From CBDBJK01 sp965206395 (lineage in GTDB: Bacteria > Chloroflexota > Dehalococcoidia > Lucifugimonadales > CATOSD01): a stretch of DNA of 64,000 nucleotides. Shown here one piece after another: positions 34,507 to 42,783 of the stretch. The notes under the pieces were generated by a model that ran no database searches, was not told the origin of the DNA, and saw only the letters and a program-made list of their open reading frames with translations. Positions within the stretch are counted from its first letter, which is position 1; every line of letters starts with the position of its first letter. The DNA lies in the NCBI GenBank assembly GCA_965206395.1, contig CBDBJK010000035.1, positions 186,001 through 250,000 of the forward strand, written 5' to 3'. Position numbers and translations under genes: made by a program.

Positions 34507-36246
34507 CTAATTGTTGGGAACCACTCCTTCGACACTCTGGAATAGATTTGGCAGGTTTTCTATTGATGATTCAGACGATGCCTTTCCAGTATCTACCATT
34601 GCGAAGTCAAAGCAGATAACTCCATCGGAAGCAGTTAAGGCTGTGATGAACACGATTTTTCCTAGCTGGGGAAACCCAAATATCGGAAGCGATGGAGACA
34701 AAGGTGGATCAACTCGGGGCATTGGATATGACCAAAGCGGAATAATCTGTTTTTGTACCAGTAGCCATACACCCCAGGATGCGGGCTCTAGCAAACCTAG
34801 ATCAAAGTCCATAACGAGGATGTCGTCTGTGTAGGCAAGCTCAAGATTTAGGGTGCATTGGGGCTTCATAGTGAGAGCAACTGGTATCAACAAATCAGGG
34901 TCAACAGGATCGTTACTTTCTACGTTCAACGACGTAGCGTAAGCTCCCGGTGCTAGATCGGCGCTGTCAAACGTGACCTGGATATCCTGAGAAGCACCAG
35001 GCGCCAAAATGCCAGATGTAGATGTTGCTGATAACCACGATTCTGAAGGGTCCTCAGAAAGGCTCCAGATAAGGTCGACGATTCCTTCATTGTTTATCGT
35101 GAGGGTCTCTGTCTTGGTCTGACCTGGCTCTAGAGTCTGCTCTAATGAGGTTGGGTCGACTTCGATATCTGGTATAGCTATGGTCGCCGTCAAGCTCCCA
35201 TCATTGTCACTATACCTGCTATCATAGATTCGAAAAGTCATCGGTTGTCCCTTACCAACGACATGAAAAACATATCTGTGATTTTCGAGGTCAAAAATAT
35301 CGGCGGTCAAGCGGACGCCATCAAGTTCCACTGAGTTGAATCGAATGGTCCATCTATTGTTGTCGTCTTCTCTGTATTGAGCATCAGCAAATTCTCCTGG
35401 TTCACCACTATCGTAGCGATACACCCCCTCAATCACGATTTCGTATTCGATGCCTTCCAGAAGGTCTACGTTTGATTCGACCACTGCTCCGTTTGCAGGG
35501 ATTATTACAAAGCCTGGCGGGGACAGAATCTCAATGATCGTTGCTACACCGTCATTGGAGACGTTTCGCCATTGTCTATCCTCACCAGTGTTTCCAAGAT
35601 CAGATTGCCAATCATCAGCAACAAGGTCTTCACCTCTCAGGTAATCGAGCACCTTTTCCTCAAGATCCCATTCTACGACTTTGTGGCCGAATAACGGGCA
35701 ATTATTACCCCCGTGAGAGCCACCAGCCAACGCACATTCATGGTGTACCTGCGCGAGACTCACTTCAAAACTCTCACCATCAACGTCGACCTGTCCGCTC
35801 TCCCAAATGCGTATGTGGAACTGGTCTTGACATTCATCTCCCCTCCCAATCTGCTCTGGGTCATGGTCAGCCAATCTATAAACTTGGAAGTCCTGTACCC
35901 TTCCAGTGCCAGGGACAGGATCAAAGAATACATACCGATTGGATCCAGGACACTCGATAGGCCCTAAGGGGCCCACTACCGTAAGAGGGTTAAAGCTCCA
36001 GCCAGCATGTACCAGCACATTCCTGACATCAAACGGAGCGGAATTCTTGCCAATGAAGATCAGATTGATGGGGTCTTCATCATTTGCATTGATGATAAAT
36101 TGCTCATTTGCGTGACTTGCGAAGCCCCAGAAGGAAATGGGGAGACTGCGATTGTCCCCGCCCAACTCGTCCACCTCATCTACCCAGAACTCTGGAAGCT
36201 CCTCTGCCGAAGCCGCAGACGAAATCAATACTAAAGCTGTCACCAT
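34507..36246 (-). CDS. Secreted protein with Ig-like (choice-of-anchor) domain; stop codon in probable signal peptide
   Basis: A 579-residue extracellular protein of unknown function. From ATG 36246 it starts MVTALVLISSAASAEELPEF, a hydrophobic core and a signal-peptidase site but no basic N-terminus. An upstream in-frame ATG at 36276, with a GAGAAG site before it, would supply MTTLRLV, then a TAA codon (36253-36255) breaks the frame, then IAMVTALVLISSAASA. The two together would make an ideal signal peptide, so the TAA looks like a nonsense change or error. Residues about 360-450 resemble an Ig-like ASPM/SPD-2/Hydin-type domain (TLEPGQTKTETLTINNEG, PVDPDLLIPVAL). Several cysteines lie in the N-terminal half. 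If the shorter start is used, export could still work. Confidence 0.65.
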   Translation of the reverse strand: MVTALVLISSAASAEELPEFWVDEVDELGGDNRSLPISFWGFASHANEQFIINANDEDPINLIFIGKNSAPFDVRNVLVHAGWSFNPLTVVGPLGPIECPGSNRYVFFDPVPGTGRVQDFQVYRLADHDPEQIGRGDECQDQFHIRIWESGQVDVDGESFEVSLAQVHHECALAGGSHGGNNCPLFGHKVVEWDLEEKVLDYLRGEDLVADDWQSDLGNTGEDRQWRNVSNDGVATIIEILSPPGFVIIPANGAVVESNVDLLEGIEYEIVIEGVYRYDSGEPGEFADAQYREDDNNRWTIRFNSVELDGVRLTADIFDLENHRYVFHVVGKGQPMTFRIYDSRYSDNDGSLTATIAIPDIEVDPTSLEQTLEPGQTKTETLTINNEGIVDLIWSLSEDPSESWLSATSTSGILAPGASQDIQVTFDSADLAPGAYATSLNVESNDPVDPDLLIPVALTMKPQCTLNLELAYTDDILVMDFDLGLLEPASWGVWLLVQKQIIPLWSYPMPRVDPPLSPSLPIFGFPQLGKIVFITALTASDGVICFDFAMVDTGKASSESSIENLPNLFQSVEGVVPNN

Positions 36247-36368
36247 CGCAATTTAAACCAGGCGTAGTGTCGTCATAACACTTCTCTTAACATTCATGCG
36301 CGGCATAGATCTAAATCCTGACATCGTATGTACCTTCCTCGTTTCAACAATGGCATGACAGGCTCATT

Positions 36369-37013
36369 CTAATCGACCATATTGCCCATCACAAAGGCGA
36401 CGATCTTCTCGGCAACTTCGCGCTCATGTGAAACCAGGCTGTGGTCGGCCGTTGGTATCTCGCTGAATTGCAAGGGCTGGCGAACATCGTCGAGCGCTCT
36501 CTGAAGCTCTACCGGCGGTGAGATGCGATCTTGCTGGCCTACTAGAAACAGCTTGGGACGCTTGTCACTGGCAATGCGCGAGTTTCGCACCGAGGAAATG
36601 GGAGGAGCAATGAGAATCAGGCTGCGAGCCGCTTTGTAGCTTCGCAGTCCGCCCAACACGACAGACGCTCCAAAAGAGTAGCCGACGAGGGCTATGCTCT
36701 TGCGATCCATACCAGGCCAGCGTTTCAGCACGTTCAGAGCCGCGTCGAGGTCTTTTTGCTCGCCGGGGCCGTTGCTGAATTGGCCTTCACTATCGCCCAC
36801 GCCGCGAAAATTGAACCTCAGCGTCGCCATTCCCTGCTCGTCCGCAGCATGGCATATCGCCATCACGACAGGATTGTCCATGTCTCCGCTAAGCAGAGGG
36901 TGGGAGTGGCATACGAGCAGTGCAGGGAATGGCCCTGAGACGCCCTGCGGTGTGGTGAGCACGCCTTCAATGGACTGCTTTTCGCTCTTGAATCCTATCG
37001 CAGTCTGTCGCAT
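36369..37013 (-). CDS. Alpha/beta hydrolase (dienelactone hydrolase-like)
   Basis: A 214-residue alpha/beta hydrolase. ALVGYSFGASVVLG is the nucleophile elbow with Ser, LVGQQDRISPP holds the acid and ADHSLV the His. The oxyanion region is LVCHSHPLLSGDMDNPV, like the family of small hydrolases with a CHPHP motif. It starts at ATG 37013, seven bases after the stop of its homologous neighbour (a TTG at 37034 is less likely). With that neighbour it forms a tandem paralogous pair on the minus strand. Substrate unknown. Confidence 0.85.
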   Translation of the reverse strand: MRQTAIGFKSEKQSIEGVLTTPQGVSGPFPALLVCHSHPLLSGDMDNPVVMAICHAADEQGMATLRFNFRGVGDSEGQFSNGPGEQKDLDAALNVLKRWPGMDRKSIALVGYSFGASVVLGGLRSYKAARSLILIAPPISSVRNSRIASDKRPKLFLVGQQDRISPPVELQRALDDVRQPLQFSEIPTADHSLVSHEREVAEKIVAFVMGNMVD

Positions 37014-37020
37014 TTTTCGA

Positions 37021-37671
37021 CTAGCGGTCTCCAAGCCATTGCGAGAAAAACCTCGCCGTCATTTCTCCAAGGTCTTCTTCATAACCCGCGAAAAAATGAT
37101 CCGCGCCGTATTTCACCTCTACCTGCTTTGGCTCCATGAACCGTCTGGACAGGAACTTGAAGTGTTCTACCGGGAAGTCGTGGTCGAATTCGCCACAGAC
37201 GAGGAGTTTGGGCTGCAATAGCTCGTCAACGCCCATCGAGGTGTAAGGCCGTAATGGACAGGCGATAGAAGCGACAGCCTGAATTGCGTTGCTCTCGGCG
37301 CTCGCTTCAAGCGCGACCCACGCCCCGAACGAGTATCCGACGATTCCCACGCGAGTGGTTTTGATGCGCTCATGCAGGGCGAGGTAATCGACGGCGTCTA
37401 TGGCATTGCCGAGTTCAGCAGGGCCTTGACCGGAGACGCCTTCGCTGCCGCCGACGCCTTGGAAGTTGAACCTCAGTACAGCTATACCAGATTCGCAGAT
37501 GCTGCGAGCCAATGCCAAGACGACGCTGTTGCCCATGCCGCCGCCGTAACGCGGATGAGGATGGCAGATGACGACTCCGGGGAAGATGCCGTCTCCATCC
37601 GGCAGATGCAAAACGCCTTCAAGGGTAACGTCGCCGCTTTTGAACTTTATGTCTTGCTGATTATTAGGCAT
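37021..37671 (-). CDS. Alpha/beta hydrolase (dienelactone hydrolase-like), tandem paralogue
   Basis: A 216-residue alpha/beta hydrolase similar in plan to its downstream neighbour. VICHPHPRYGGGMGNSVV is the CHPHP oxyanion loop, GIVGYSFGAWVALEA the Ser elbow, GEFDHDFPVEH the acid loop and GADHFFAGY the His. It begins at ATG 37671 and its stop is seven bases before the second copy. This family (YtxM/DLH-like) often acts on esters or thioesters. The pair probably arose by tandem duplication and is diverging. Confidence 0.86.
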   Translation of the reverse strand: MPNNQQDIKFKSGDVTLEGVLHLPDGDGIFPGVVICHPHPRYGGGMGNSVVLALARSICESGIAVLRFNFQGVGGSEGVSGQGPAELGNAIDAVDYLALHERIKTTRVGIVGYSFGAWVALEASAESNAIQAVASIACPLRPYTSMGVDELLQPKLLVCGEFDHDFPVEHFKFLSRRFMEPKQVEVKYGADHFFAGYEEDLGEMTARFFSQWLGDR

Positions 37672-37878
37672 ATGTCTAGTGCCGAAATCTATGGCGAGTC
37701 CATCTTAGGCGACGCTATGGCATTTGGCAAGCAGTGTTGCTAAAATTGTTCGGGTTTGTTTTGTATGGGTTGCCATTCATACCATGATTGTCGCATTCCA
37801 CCAAGCATTGGTAGCCAAAATATTTTTGGAACAGTCCGTGCTAGAAGTAGAAAAGCATGTTACTCAGGAGGAAGAATC

Positions 37879-38919
37879 GTGCGAGTAGTTGACCTCCGCA
37901 GCGACACGGTGACGCATCCTACGCCGGAGATGCGTCGCGCTATGGCCGAGGCCGAAGTTGGCGACGATGTTTACGGCGAAGACCCAACGTTGAACAGGCT
38001 GGAAGCGATGGCTGCCGAAATGCTCGGCAAAGAGGCTGCCATGTTCGTCGCAAGCGGAACGATGGGCAACCTCGTTTCGATTCTGACCCATGCTCAGCGA
38101 GGCGATGAAATCATCGTTGGCGACAAGACTCACATCTTCCGCAATGAAGCGGGCGGAGCGTCGGCGCTTGGCGGCGTGTCCTATTACACCGTGCGCAACG
38201 ACGACAGAGGCATGCTCGACCCTGACGAGGTTGAGGAGGCCATTCGTCCGAACAACGTGCACTTTCCTCGGACGGCAATGGTCGCCATCGAGAACACGCA
38301 TAACAACTGCGGCGGGGCTGTGTTGACGCCGGAGGACACGAAGGCCATAGCCGATGTCGCGCATCGCCATGAGATACCGCTACATATCGATGGCGCACGC
38401 ATCTTCAATGCCGCTGTCTCCCTTGAAACGCCTGTCTCGGAGCTGGTCAAAGACGCCGACAGCATCACTTTCTGTCTTTCCAAGGGCTTGAGCGTGCCAC
38501 TCGGTTCCATAATATGCGGCAGCAACGAGTTCATTGAGCGAGCGGACCGCTGGCGAAAAATGGTCGGCGGTGGTATGAGGCAGGTGGGCATAATAGCCGC
38601 AGCAGGCATCGTCGCGCTTGAGAGCATGGTCGACAGGCTGGCCGAAGACCACGCCAACGCTCGCAAGCTGTCCGAGGGTCTGAGCAAGATTCCGGGGATT
38701 TCGATAGACCCTGATAGCCTGCCAACCAACATCGTGCGATTCGACGTGACAGCCAGAGAACCTGCCGAGATTGGCCGCAAGCTGAACGAACGCGGCGTTA
38801 AGGGGGGTTCACCTGCACGTAGCTGGCGCTTTGTCACGCACTACGGCGTAACATCGGACGACATTGACTACGTACTCGACACTGTGGAATCCACATTCAA
38901 AGACTACGCGAAAGCCTGA
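37879..38919 (+). CDS. Low-specificity L-threonine aldolase family protein
   Basis: A 346-residue PLP enzyme of fold type I. MRVVDLRSDTVTHPTPEMRR is the diagnostic start of the threonine/allo-threonine aldolases, DDVYGEDPTLNRLE follows, and FCLSKGLSVPLGS carries the PLP Lys. The enzyme splits threonine into glycine and acetaldehyde. The frame is open upstream to a TTG-type start, but GTG 37879 has AGGAGGAAG seven bases before it and fits the family. It is transcribed alone on the plus strand, 208 bases after the divergent hydrolase pair. Confidence 0.9.
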   Translation: MRVVDLRSDTVTHPTPEMRRAMAEAEVGDDVYGEDPTLNRLEAMAAEMLGKEAAMFVASGTMGNLVSILTHAQRGDEIIVGDKTHIFRNEAGGASALGGVSYYTVRNDDRGMLDPDEVEEAIRPNNVHFPRTAMVAIENTHNNCGGAVLTPEDTKAIADVAHRHEIPLHIDGARIFNAAVSLETPVSELVKDADSITFCLSKGLSVPLGSIICGSNEFIERADRWRKMVGGGMRQVGIIAAAGIVALESMVDRLAEDHANARKLSEGLSKIPGISIDPDSLPTNIVRFDVTAREPAEIGRKLNERGVKGGSPARSWRFVTHYGVTSDDIDYVLDTVESTFKDYAKA

Positions 38920-38985
38920 CATCAAGTCGCTGATTTAGCCTATATATCCTAGAGGCAGGTCGAGCATGTCGGCCTGTCTCTTGGT

Positions 38986-40242
38986 TTGTCTGAGAACATA
39001 CCCGATCATCTATCGGAATACGAAACTATGCTGCTCATAATTCGAAATCCTAAATTCAGGCTGCTCTGGTTCAGCACCATCTTCAACGACATGGGCCTGA
39101 TCATGTATATGGTCGTGCATGGATGGCTTGCGTTGGAGGTCACCGACTCGCCGTTCTGGGTTGGAGCAACAGCCGGTATGGGCGGGCTGGGGATGATGGT
39201 GTTCAGCATATTCAGCGGCGTGCTTGCGGACCGCTTCGACCGACGAAAGCTGATTATCGGCACCCAGCTTATTGAGATAGTGCTGGCCTTTGGCCTGGCA
39301 ATCGTCATCCTTACCGATCGAGTTCAGCTTTGGGAGGTGCTGGTCTTCGCGTTTCTGAGCGGAGTCCTGGTATCCATAAAAATCCCATCCAAAATGGCCC
39401 TTACGCTGGACGTGGTTGGACGAAACAGGCTTCTTAGTGCGACTGCTGCTAACTTCACCGCCATGACCAGCATGGGCATCCTCGCACCCATATTGAGTGG
39501 AGCGGTCATAAGCGCCTTCGATATCGGCTGGGCGTACGTGATAATTGGGGTGGTTTACCTGATATCGGTGGCGATACTGGCGAACCTGAGAGGCATCGTC
39601 AGAGTAGAGAAGGAACCAAGCTCGCCATGGGACGATCTCAAGGAGGGAGTCCGCTACGTCTTCACGACGCCTGTGGTGCGAATGCTCATCCTTATGGTGC
39701 TTGTGAGCGAGGCTTTCGGCTGGTCGCACGAGGTGATGCTGCCCGTCATAGCCCGTGACGTGCTGAACGTCGGAGCCTCCGGGTATGGCTATCTTATCGC
39801 TGCTGGCTCTGTGGGGGGATTGGTATCCACGGTTATCATGTCTAGCCTTGGCGAAATTGGATACCAGGGCAGGCTGCTCATCGTCAGCCTTGCAGGATAC
39901 GGCCTGTTCCTGATGCTGTTTGCATCTTCAACATCGTTCTCATTATCGCTGGTGTTGATCGCCTTTGCGTACGCGTCGGTCGTGGCCTACGAGACTACGC
40001 TTACAACGCTGCTCCAGACCGTCGTGCCGGATGAGATGCGCGGGCGAGTGTTGAGCTTCCAGACGTTTACATGGGGCGTTACTGGCTTCTCCGGCTTCCA
40101 CACTGGAGTTATCGCGTCGCTGGTAGGCGCGCCGCTGTCTATTGCCATTGGCGGGGGCGTCGTCCTGCTCAACGCGCTCCGATTGACGCGACGGGTCTCC
40201 CGCTTGCAAACGCCTTCGTCCGAGCCAGCAATAGGGGACTAG
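38986..40242 (+). CDS. Major facilitator superfamily transporter (EntS/MFS_3 type)
   Basis: A 418-residue, 12-helix MFS protein. FRLLWFSTIFNDMGLIMYMV is helix 1, and FSGVLADRFDRRKLIIGTQL carries the cytoplasmic loop motif (GxLaDRxDRRk). Helices 7-12 follow after a loop rich in charges (VRVEKEPSSPWDDLKEGV). It resembles the enterobactin exporter-like group, a set with broad substrates. The start is uncertain: TTG 38986 gives MSENIPDH, or ATG 39028 gives MLLIIRNPKF; neither has a good ribosome site. Substrate unknown. Confidence 0.85.
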   Translation: MSENIPDHLSEYETMLLIIRNPKFRLLWFSTIFNDMGLIMYMVVHGWLALEVTDSPFWVGATAGMGGLGMMVFSIFSGVLADRFDRRKLIIGTQLIEIVLAFGLAIVILTDRVQLWEVLVFAFLSGVLVSIKIPSKMALTLDVVGRNRLLSATAANFTAMTSMGILAPILSGAVISAFDIGWAYVIIGVVYLISVAILANLRGIVRVEKEPSSPWDDLKEGVRYVFTTPVVRMLILMVLVSEAFGWSHEVMLPVIARDVLNVGASGYGYLIAAGSVGGLVSTVIMSSLGEIGYQGRLLIVSLAGYGLFLMLFASSTSFSLSLVLIAFAYASVVAYETTLTTLLQTVVPDEMRGRVLSFQTFTWGVTGFSGFHTGVIASLVGAPLSIAIGGGVVLLNALRLTRRVSRLQTPSSEPAIGD

Positions 40243-40329
40243 CAGGAATCGCGCTTCAGGACAGTCTGCGGACTGAGCACTCGAGCAACACTTCTGAAAG
40301 TATCATCGACCATCAAGATATGTTAAACA

Positions 40330-40358
40330 TTGACAATCATTGCCATCAAAGTTACATT
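40330..40358 (+). promoter_or_regulatory. Promoter of the parDE-like operon
   Basis: TTGACA (40330-40335), a 17-base spacer and TACATT (40353-40358), ending 24 bases before the antitoxin ATG. This is the best sigma-70-type promoter seen in the window. ParD would be expected to repress here. Confidence 0.55.
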
Positions 40359-40382
40359 GAATGAAACGTAAAAAGAGGTAAG

Positions 40383-40652
40383 ATGATGCACGTATCCCTG
40401 ACGACATATCTAGAAGAATACGTAAGAGAAAAAGTCGAGTCTGGCCTTTACAACTCAAACAGCGAAGTCGTGCGCGAGGCCTTGCGGCTAATGGGGGAGC
40501 GGGATAAACTCCGCGAGATTCGCCTTGAGGAGTTACGCAAAGAAATCCAAATCGGCATCGATCAGGCCGACAGAGGCGAGTTGATACCCGGCCATGAGGT
40601 CTTCCGACAACTCAAAAAGCGCAGCGAAGAGTTCAAGAAAAAAGCGAAATGA
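40383..40652 (+). CDS. parD: ParD-type antitoxin (ribbon-helix-helix)
   Basis: An 89-residue protein with an N-terminal ribbon-helix-helix DNA-binding domain: VSLTTYLEEYVREKVESGLY is the beta strand and first helix, then SNSEVVREALRLM is helix 2. The C-terminal half (RGELIPGHEVFRQLKKRSEE) is the toxin-neutralising arm. A GAGG lies before tandem ATGs at 40383 and 40386. Its stop overlaps the start of the downstream ParE toxin frame (ATGA). The antitoxin appears intact while the toxin carries an internal stop. Confidence 0.87.
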   Translation: MMHVSLTTYLEEYVREKVESGLYNSNSEVVREALRLMGERDKLREIRLEELRKEIQIGIDQADRGELIPGHEVFRQLKKRSEEFKKKAK

Positions 40653-40909
40653 GCAAAGGTGAGTTTACTCCTGAGGCGGTCAGCGACTTGAATGACATCC
40701 ACGATTACATCGCTCAAGACAGCCCGTCTGCCGCTGTGCGGTTTATCCGCGAGATTGAGGAGAAGTGCGATACACTCGCGGAACAACCTCTGATGGGCTG
40801 AAGCCGTTCAGAACTACTCTCTGACCTGCGTAGCTTTCCGGCTGGAAGCTACGCCATATTCTATCGTCCCACCGAAGGCGGCGTCGAGATACTCCGAGTC
40901 ATCCACTAG
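40649..40909 (+). pseudogene. parE: ParE-type toxin with internal stop codon
   Basis: Starts at ATG 40649, overlapping the parD stop. The first 50 codons encode the start of a RelE/ParE-fold toxin (FTPEAVSDLNDIHDYIA) up to LAEQPLMG, where a TGA at 40799-40801 interrupts. The frame then continues unbroken to 40909 with SDLRSFPAGSYAIFYRPTEG and EILRVIH, the normal C-terminal beta strands of ParE. Total length without the stop would be 86 residues, the family's size. The residue lost would be the one after Met-Gly, usually Arg in this family, which fits a CGA or AGA to TGA change. The toxin is probably dead. Confidence 0.85.
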
Positions 40910-41021
40910 GCGCGGGACATTACTACGATGTTTTAGTTCAGGAATAACCTTTGACAACGAGCAGGCCGTAAAAGACCAAAAGATGAGGCTTGGACTGGAA
41001 AATGAGGTGGACAAAAAAACT

Positions 41022-42671
41022 TCACTCAGTATTGCCACTGCGGTTGACATTGGGCTCGCTGTCTTTTGAGACGTTCCAGGGGCCTTTCGCGTTGTCGCTC
41101 AGATCGTTGTCCTCGAAAGTTCCTCCACCCTGATCGTGGACGTACACAGCATAATAGTCATTCCTATTAATACGGTTGCGGCGCAATACGGGGTTGCCGC
41201 CTTCCTTGATCTCTATACCGGCGAGGGCATTGCCGAAGATGTCGTTGTCTTCTAACGTCCCTTGGCCGTTGGCGTGGACATAGACTCCAGGTTGCTTACC
41301 CTCGTGGATGCGGTTGCGTCGCAGAACGGGGTTGCTACCTTCCTTGATCTCTATACCGGCGAGGGCATTGCCGAAGATGTCGTTGTCCTCCAGTGTCCCT
41401 TGGCCGTTGTTCCGGGCAAAGACTCCACCTTCCTTGCCATCATGGATGCGGTTGCGGCGCAATACTGGATCGCCTCCTGCCTCAATTGTTATCTCACCGA
41501 GGGCATTGCCGAAGATGTCATTGTCCTCTAGTGTACCCTGGCCCTTGTCGTAGACATGGACTCCAGATTGCTTGCCGTCATGGATGCGGTTGCGGCGCAG
41601 ACGCGGGTCAGCGCCTCCGTGGATGGCAACGCAAGATAGGCCCTGCGATGTGATATCGCAGTCCTCAAGGTCGAGCCGACCCTGAGAGATATCTACACAA
41701 TAACTTTCCTCATCACCCGCGAGCTGTCGTAGAGTAAGATTTGCCACACGCCCCAAGGTTGTCTTGAATGATATGGCGTTTTCCTTTTGACCCTCGACTA
41801 CTATCTCGTCGATATTGCCATCGCCAATAATCTCCAATGGCTTATCGATGACTAGCCCTTCCTGGTAAAAGCCAAGGCGGGCCAGAATGCGGTCTCCCGG
41901 GTTAGCCGCTTCTATAGCTTCACTTATCGTAACGTGATCGCCTCTGTGCAACTGGTCAACAACTCTGGTTGGAGGCTCAGATTTAGCGGACGGCCCTGGC
42001 GTGGCTTCAGCCACATTGGTGACGGCTTCTCCCTCAGCAGTCTTGGCCTTAGTTGATGTTTGTCCGGCAGAATCGAGCGGCTTCTTAGGGGTTCGGCTTC
42101 GCCGCGCGCGCGGTTTCTTTACGGGAGGAGTTTTAGAGGATTCTTCCGCGTCAGCGCTCACGCGCTCCAGGGCATCACGGATTTGTAGCGCAAGCTGTTC
42201 TAGCGTCTTCCCCACTAATGGCAGAGTAAAAGGCTGGAGCCGTAAATCTCGCCAGTCTGCGTACTGGCGTGCGGCGATAAGCTGCGCTAGCTCATCAGAT
42301 CCTCGCCTATTTTCGTCATGGAGTAGAGGGGTGTTAACATAGTAAATGGGTAGGATGAGGTCGCTGCGTTTTAGCTCCTTCTCGCGTTCTATGAATATCT
42401 GCAGCTCGTCGCGGCAGAAGTCGCTAGTGAAAAAGCCAGGGGTGATAATGGGAATGAGAAATGTTACTTCAATCAGCGACTGCTCGATGCGTTCTTTCCA
42501 TGCCTGACCCCACTTGATGTCTTTGCGGTCTTGGAAGATGGGAAAATCTTTGCCGGTCTGCATACCCACTTCACCACTGAGACGCTCGCGTAGTTGAGTT
42601 AGACGCCCCTCATCATGTCTGTCGTCACTGCGGGTATAGCTCATGAACGCTAAGGGTGTTCGGTCTGCCAC
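41022..42671 (-). CDS. TIR-domain protein with right-handed beta-helix repeats
   Basis: A 549-residue cytoplasmic protein, no signal peptide. Residues 1-160 form a TIR domain: LAFMSYTRSDD is the first strand and box 1, FPIFQDRKDIKWGQAW the BB-loop area, and FFTSDFCRDEL carries Glu89 in the position of the NADase Glu of catalytic TIRs. Residues about 165-240 are a basic, Pro/Ser-rich linker (KKPRARRSRTPKKP). Residues about 245-549 are a parallel beta-helix of the NosD/Beta_helix type with four 46-residue repeats (LRRNRIHDGK...GQGTLEDNDIFGNAL). GTG 42671 with GAGGTG seven bases upstream is preferred over earlier in-frame starts within the rarA end. Downstream of rarA by 112 bases. It may act in NAD-depleting defence, but no partner sensor gene is identified. 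Confidence 0.8.
   Translation of the reverse strand: MADRTPLAFMSYTRSDDRHDEGRLTQLRERLSGEVGMQTGKDFPIFQDRKDIKWGQAWKERIEQSLIEVTFLIPIITPGFFTSDFCRDELQIFIEREKELKRSDLILPIYYVNTPLLHDENRRGSDELAQLIAARQYADWRDLRLQPFTLPLVGKTLEQLALQIRDALERVSADAEESSKTPPVKKPRARRSRTPKKPLDSAGQTSTKAKTAEGEAVTNVAEATPGPSAKSEPPTRVVDQLHRGDHVTISEAIEAANPGDRILARLGFYQEGLVIDKPLEIIGDGNIDEIVVEGQKENAISFKTTLGRVANLTLRQLAGDEESYCVDISQGRLDLEDCDITSQGLSCVAIHGGADPRLRRNRIHDGKQSGVHVYDKGQGTLEDNDIFGNALGEITIEAGGDPVLRRNRIHDGKEGGVFARNNGQGTLEDNDIFGNALAGIEIKEGSNPVLRRNRIHEGKQPGVYVHANGQGTLEDNDIFGNALAGIEIKEGGNPVLRRNRINRNDYYAVYVHDQGGGTFEDNDLSDNAKGPWNVSKDSEPNVNRSGNTE
41080..41630 (-). repeat. Four tandem repeats of 138 bp in the beta-helix region
   Basis: The string TGCCGAAGATGTC recurs at 41231, 41369 and (one base changed) 41507, an exact 138-base period; a more diverged unit lies at the 41080-41200 end. 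Each unit encodes 46 residues, two turns of the beta-helix. Near-identity at the DNA level shows recent duplication or gene conversion. Confidence 0.88.
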
Positions 42672-42783
42672 GTCAAAACACCTCAAACCCAACTGACTCG
42701 ATTTGTTATGAAGGCGAGTGATAGTGCGTGCTTGTTGCAAATATGATAGAGATTTCCGAGACGAATGGCAACCAGATGTTTGA

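Noticed and set aside
38966..39040. ATG at 38966 as the MFS transporter start
   Set aside because: It is in a different frame from the transporter and ends after about 24 codons.
40799..40801. TGA in ParE read as selenocysteine, given selA in the window
   Set aside because: The position is normally Arg in ParE, toxins of this type are not selenoproteins, and no SECIS-like hairpin was evident after the codon. A nonsense change is simpler.
41080..41630. 138-bp repeats considered as a CRISPR array
   Set aside because: Units are contiguous, in frame and encode beta-helix turns; repeat length and lack of unique spacers rule out CRISPR.
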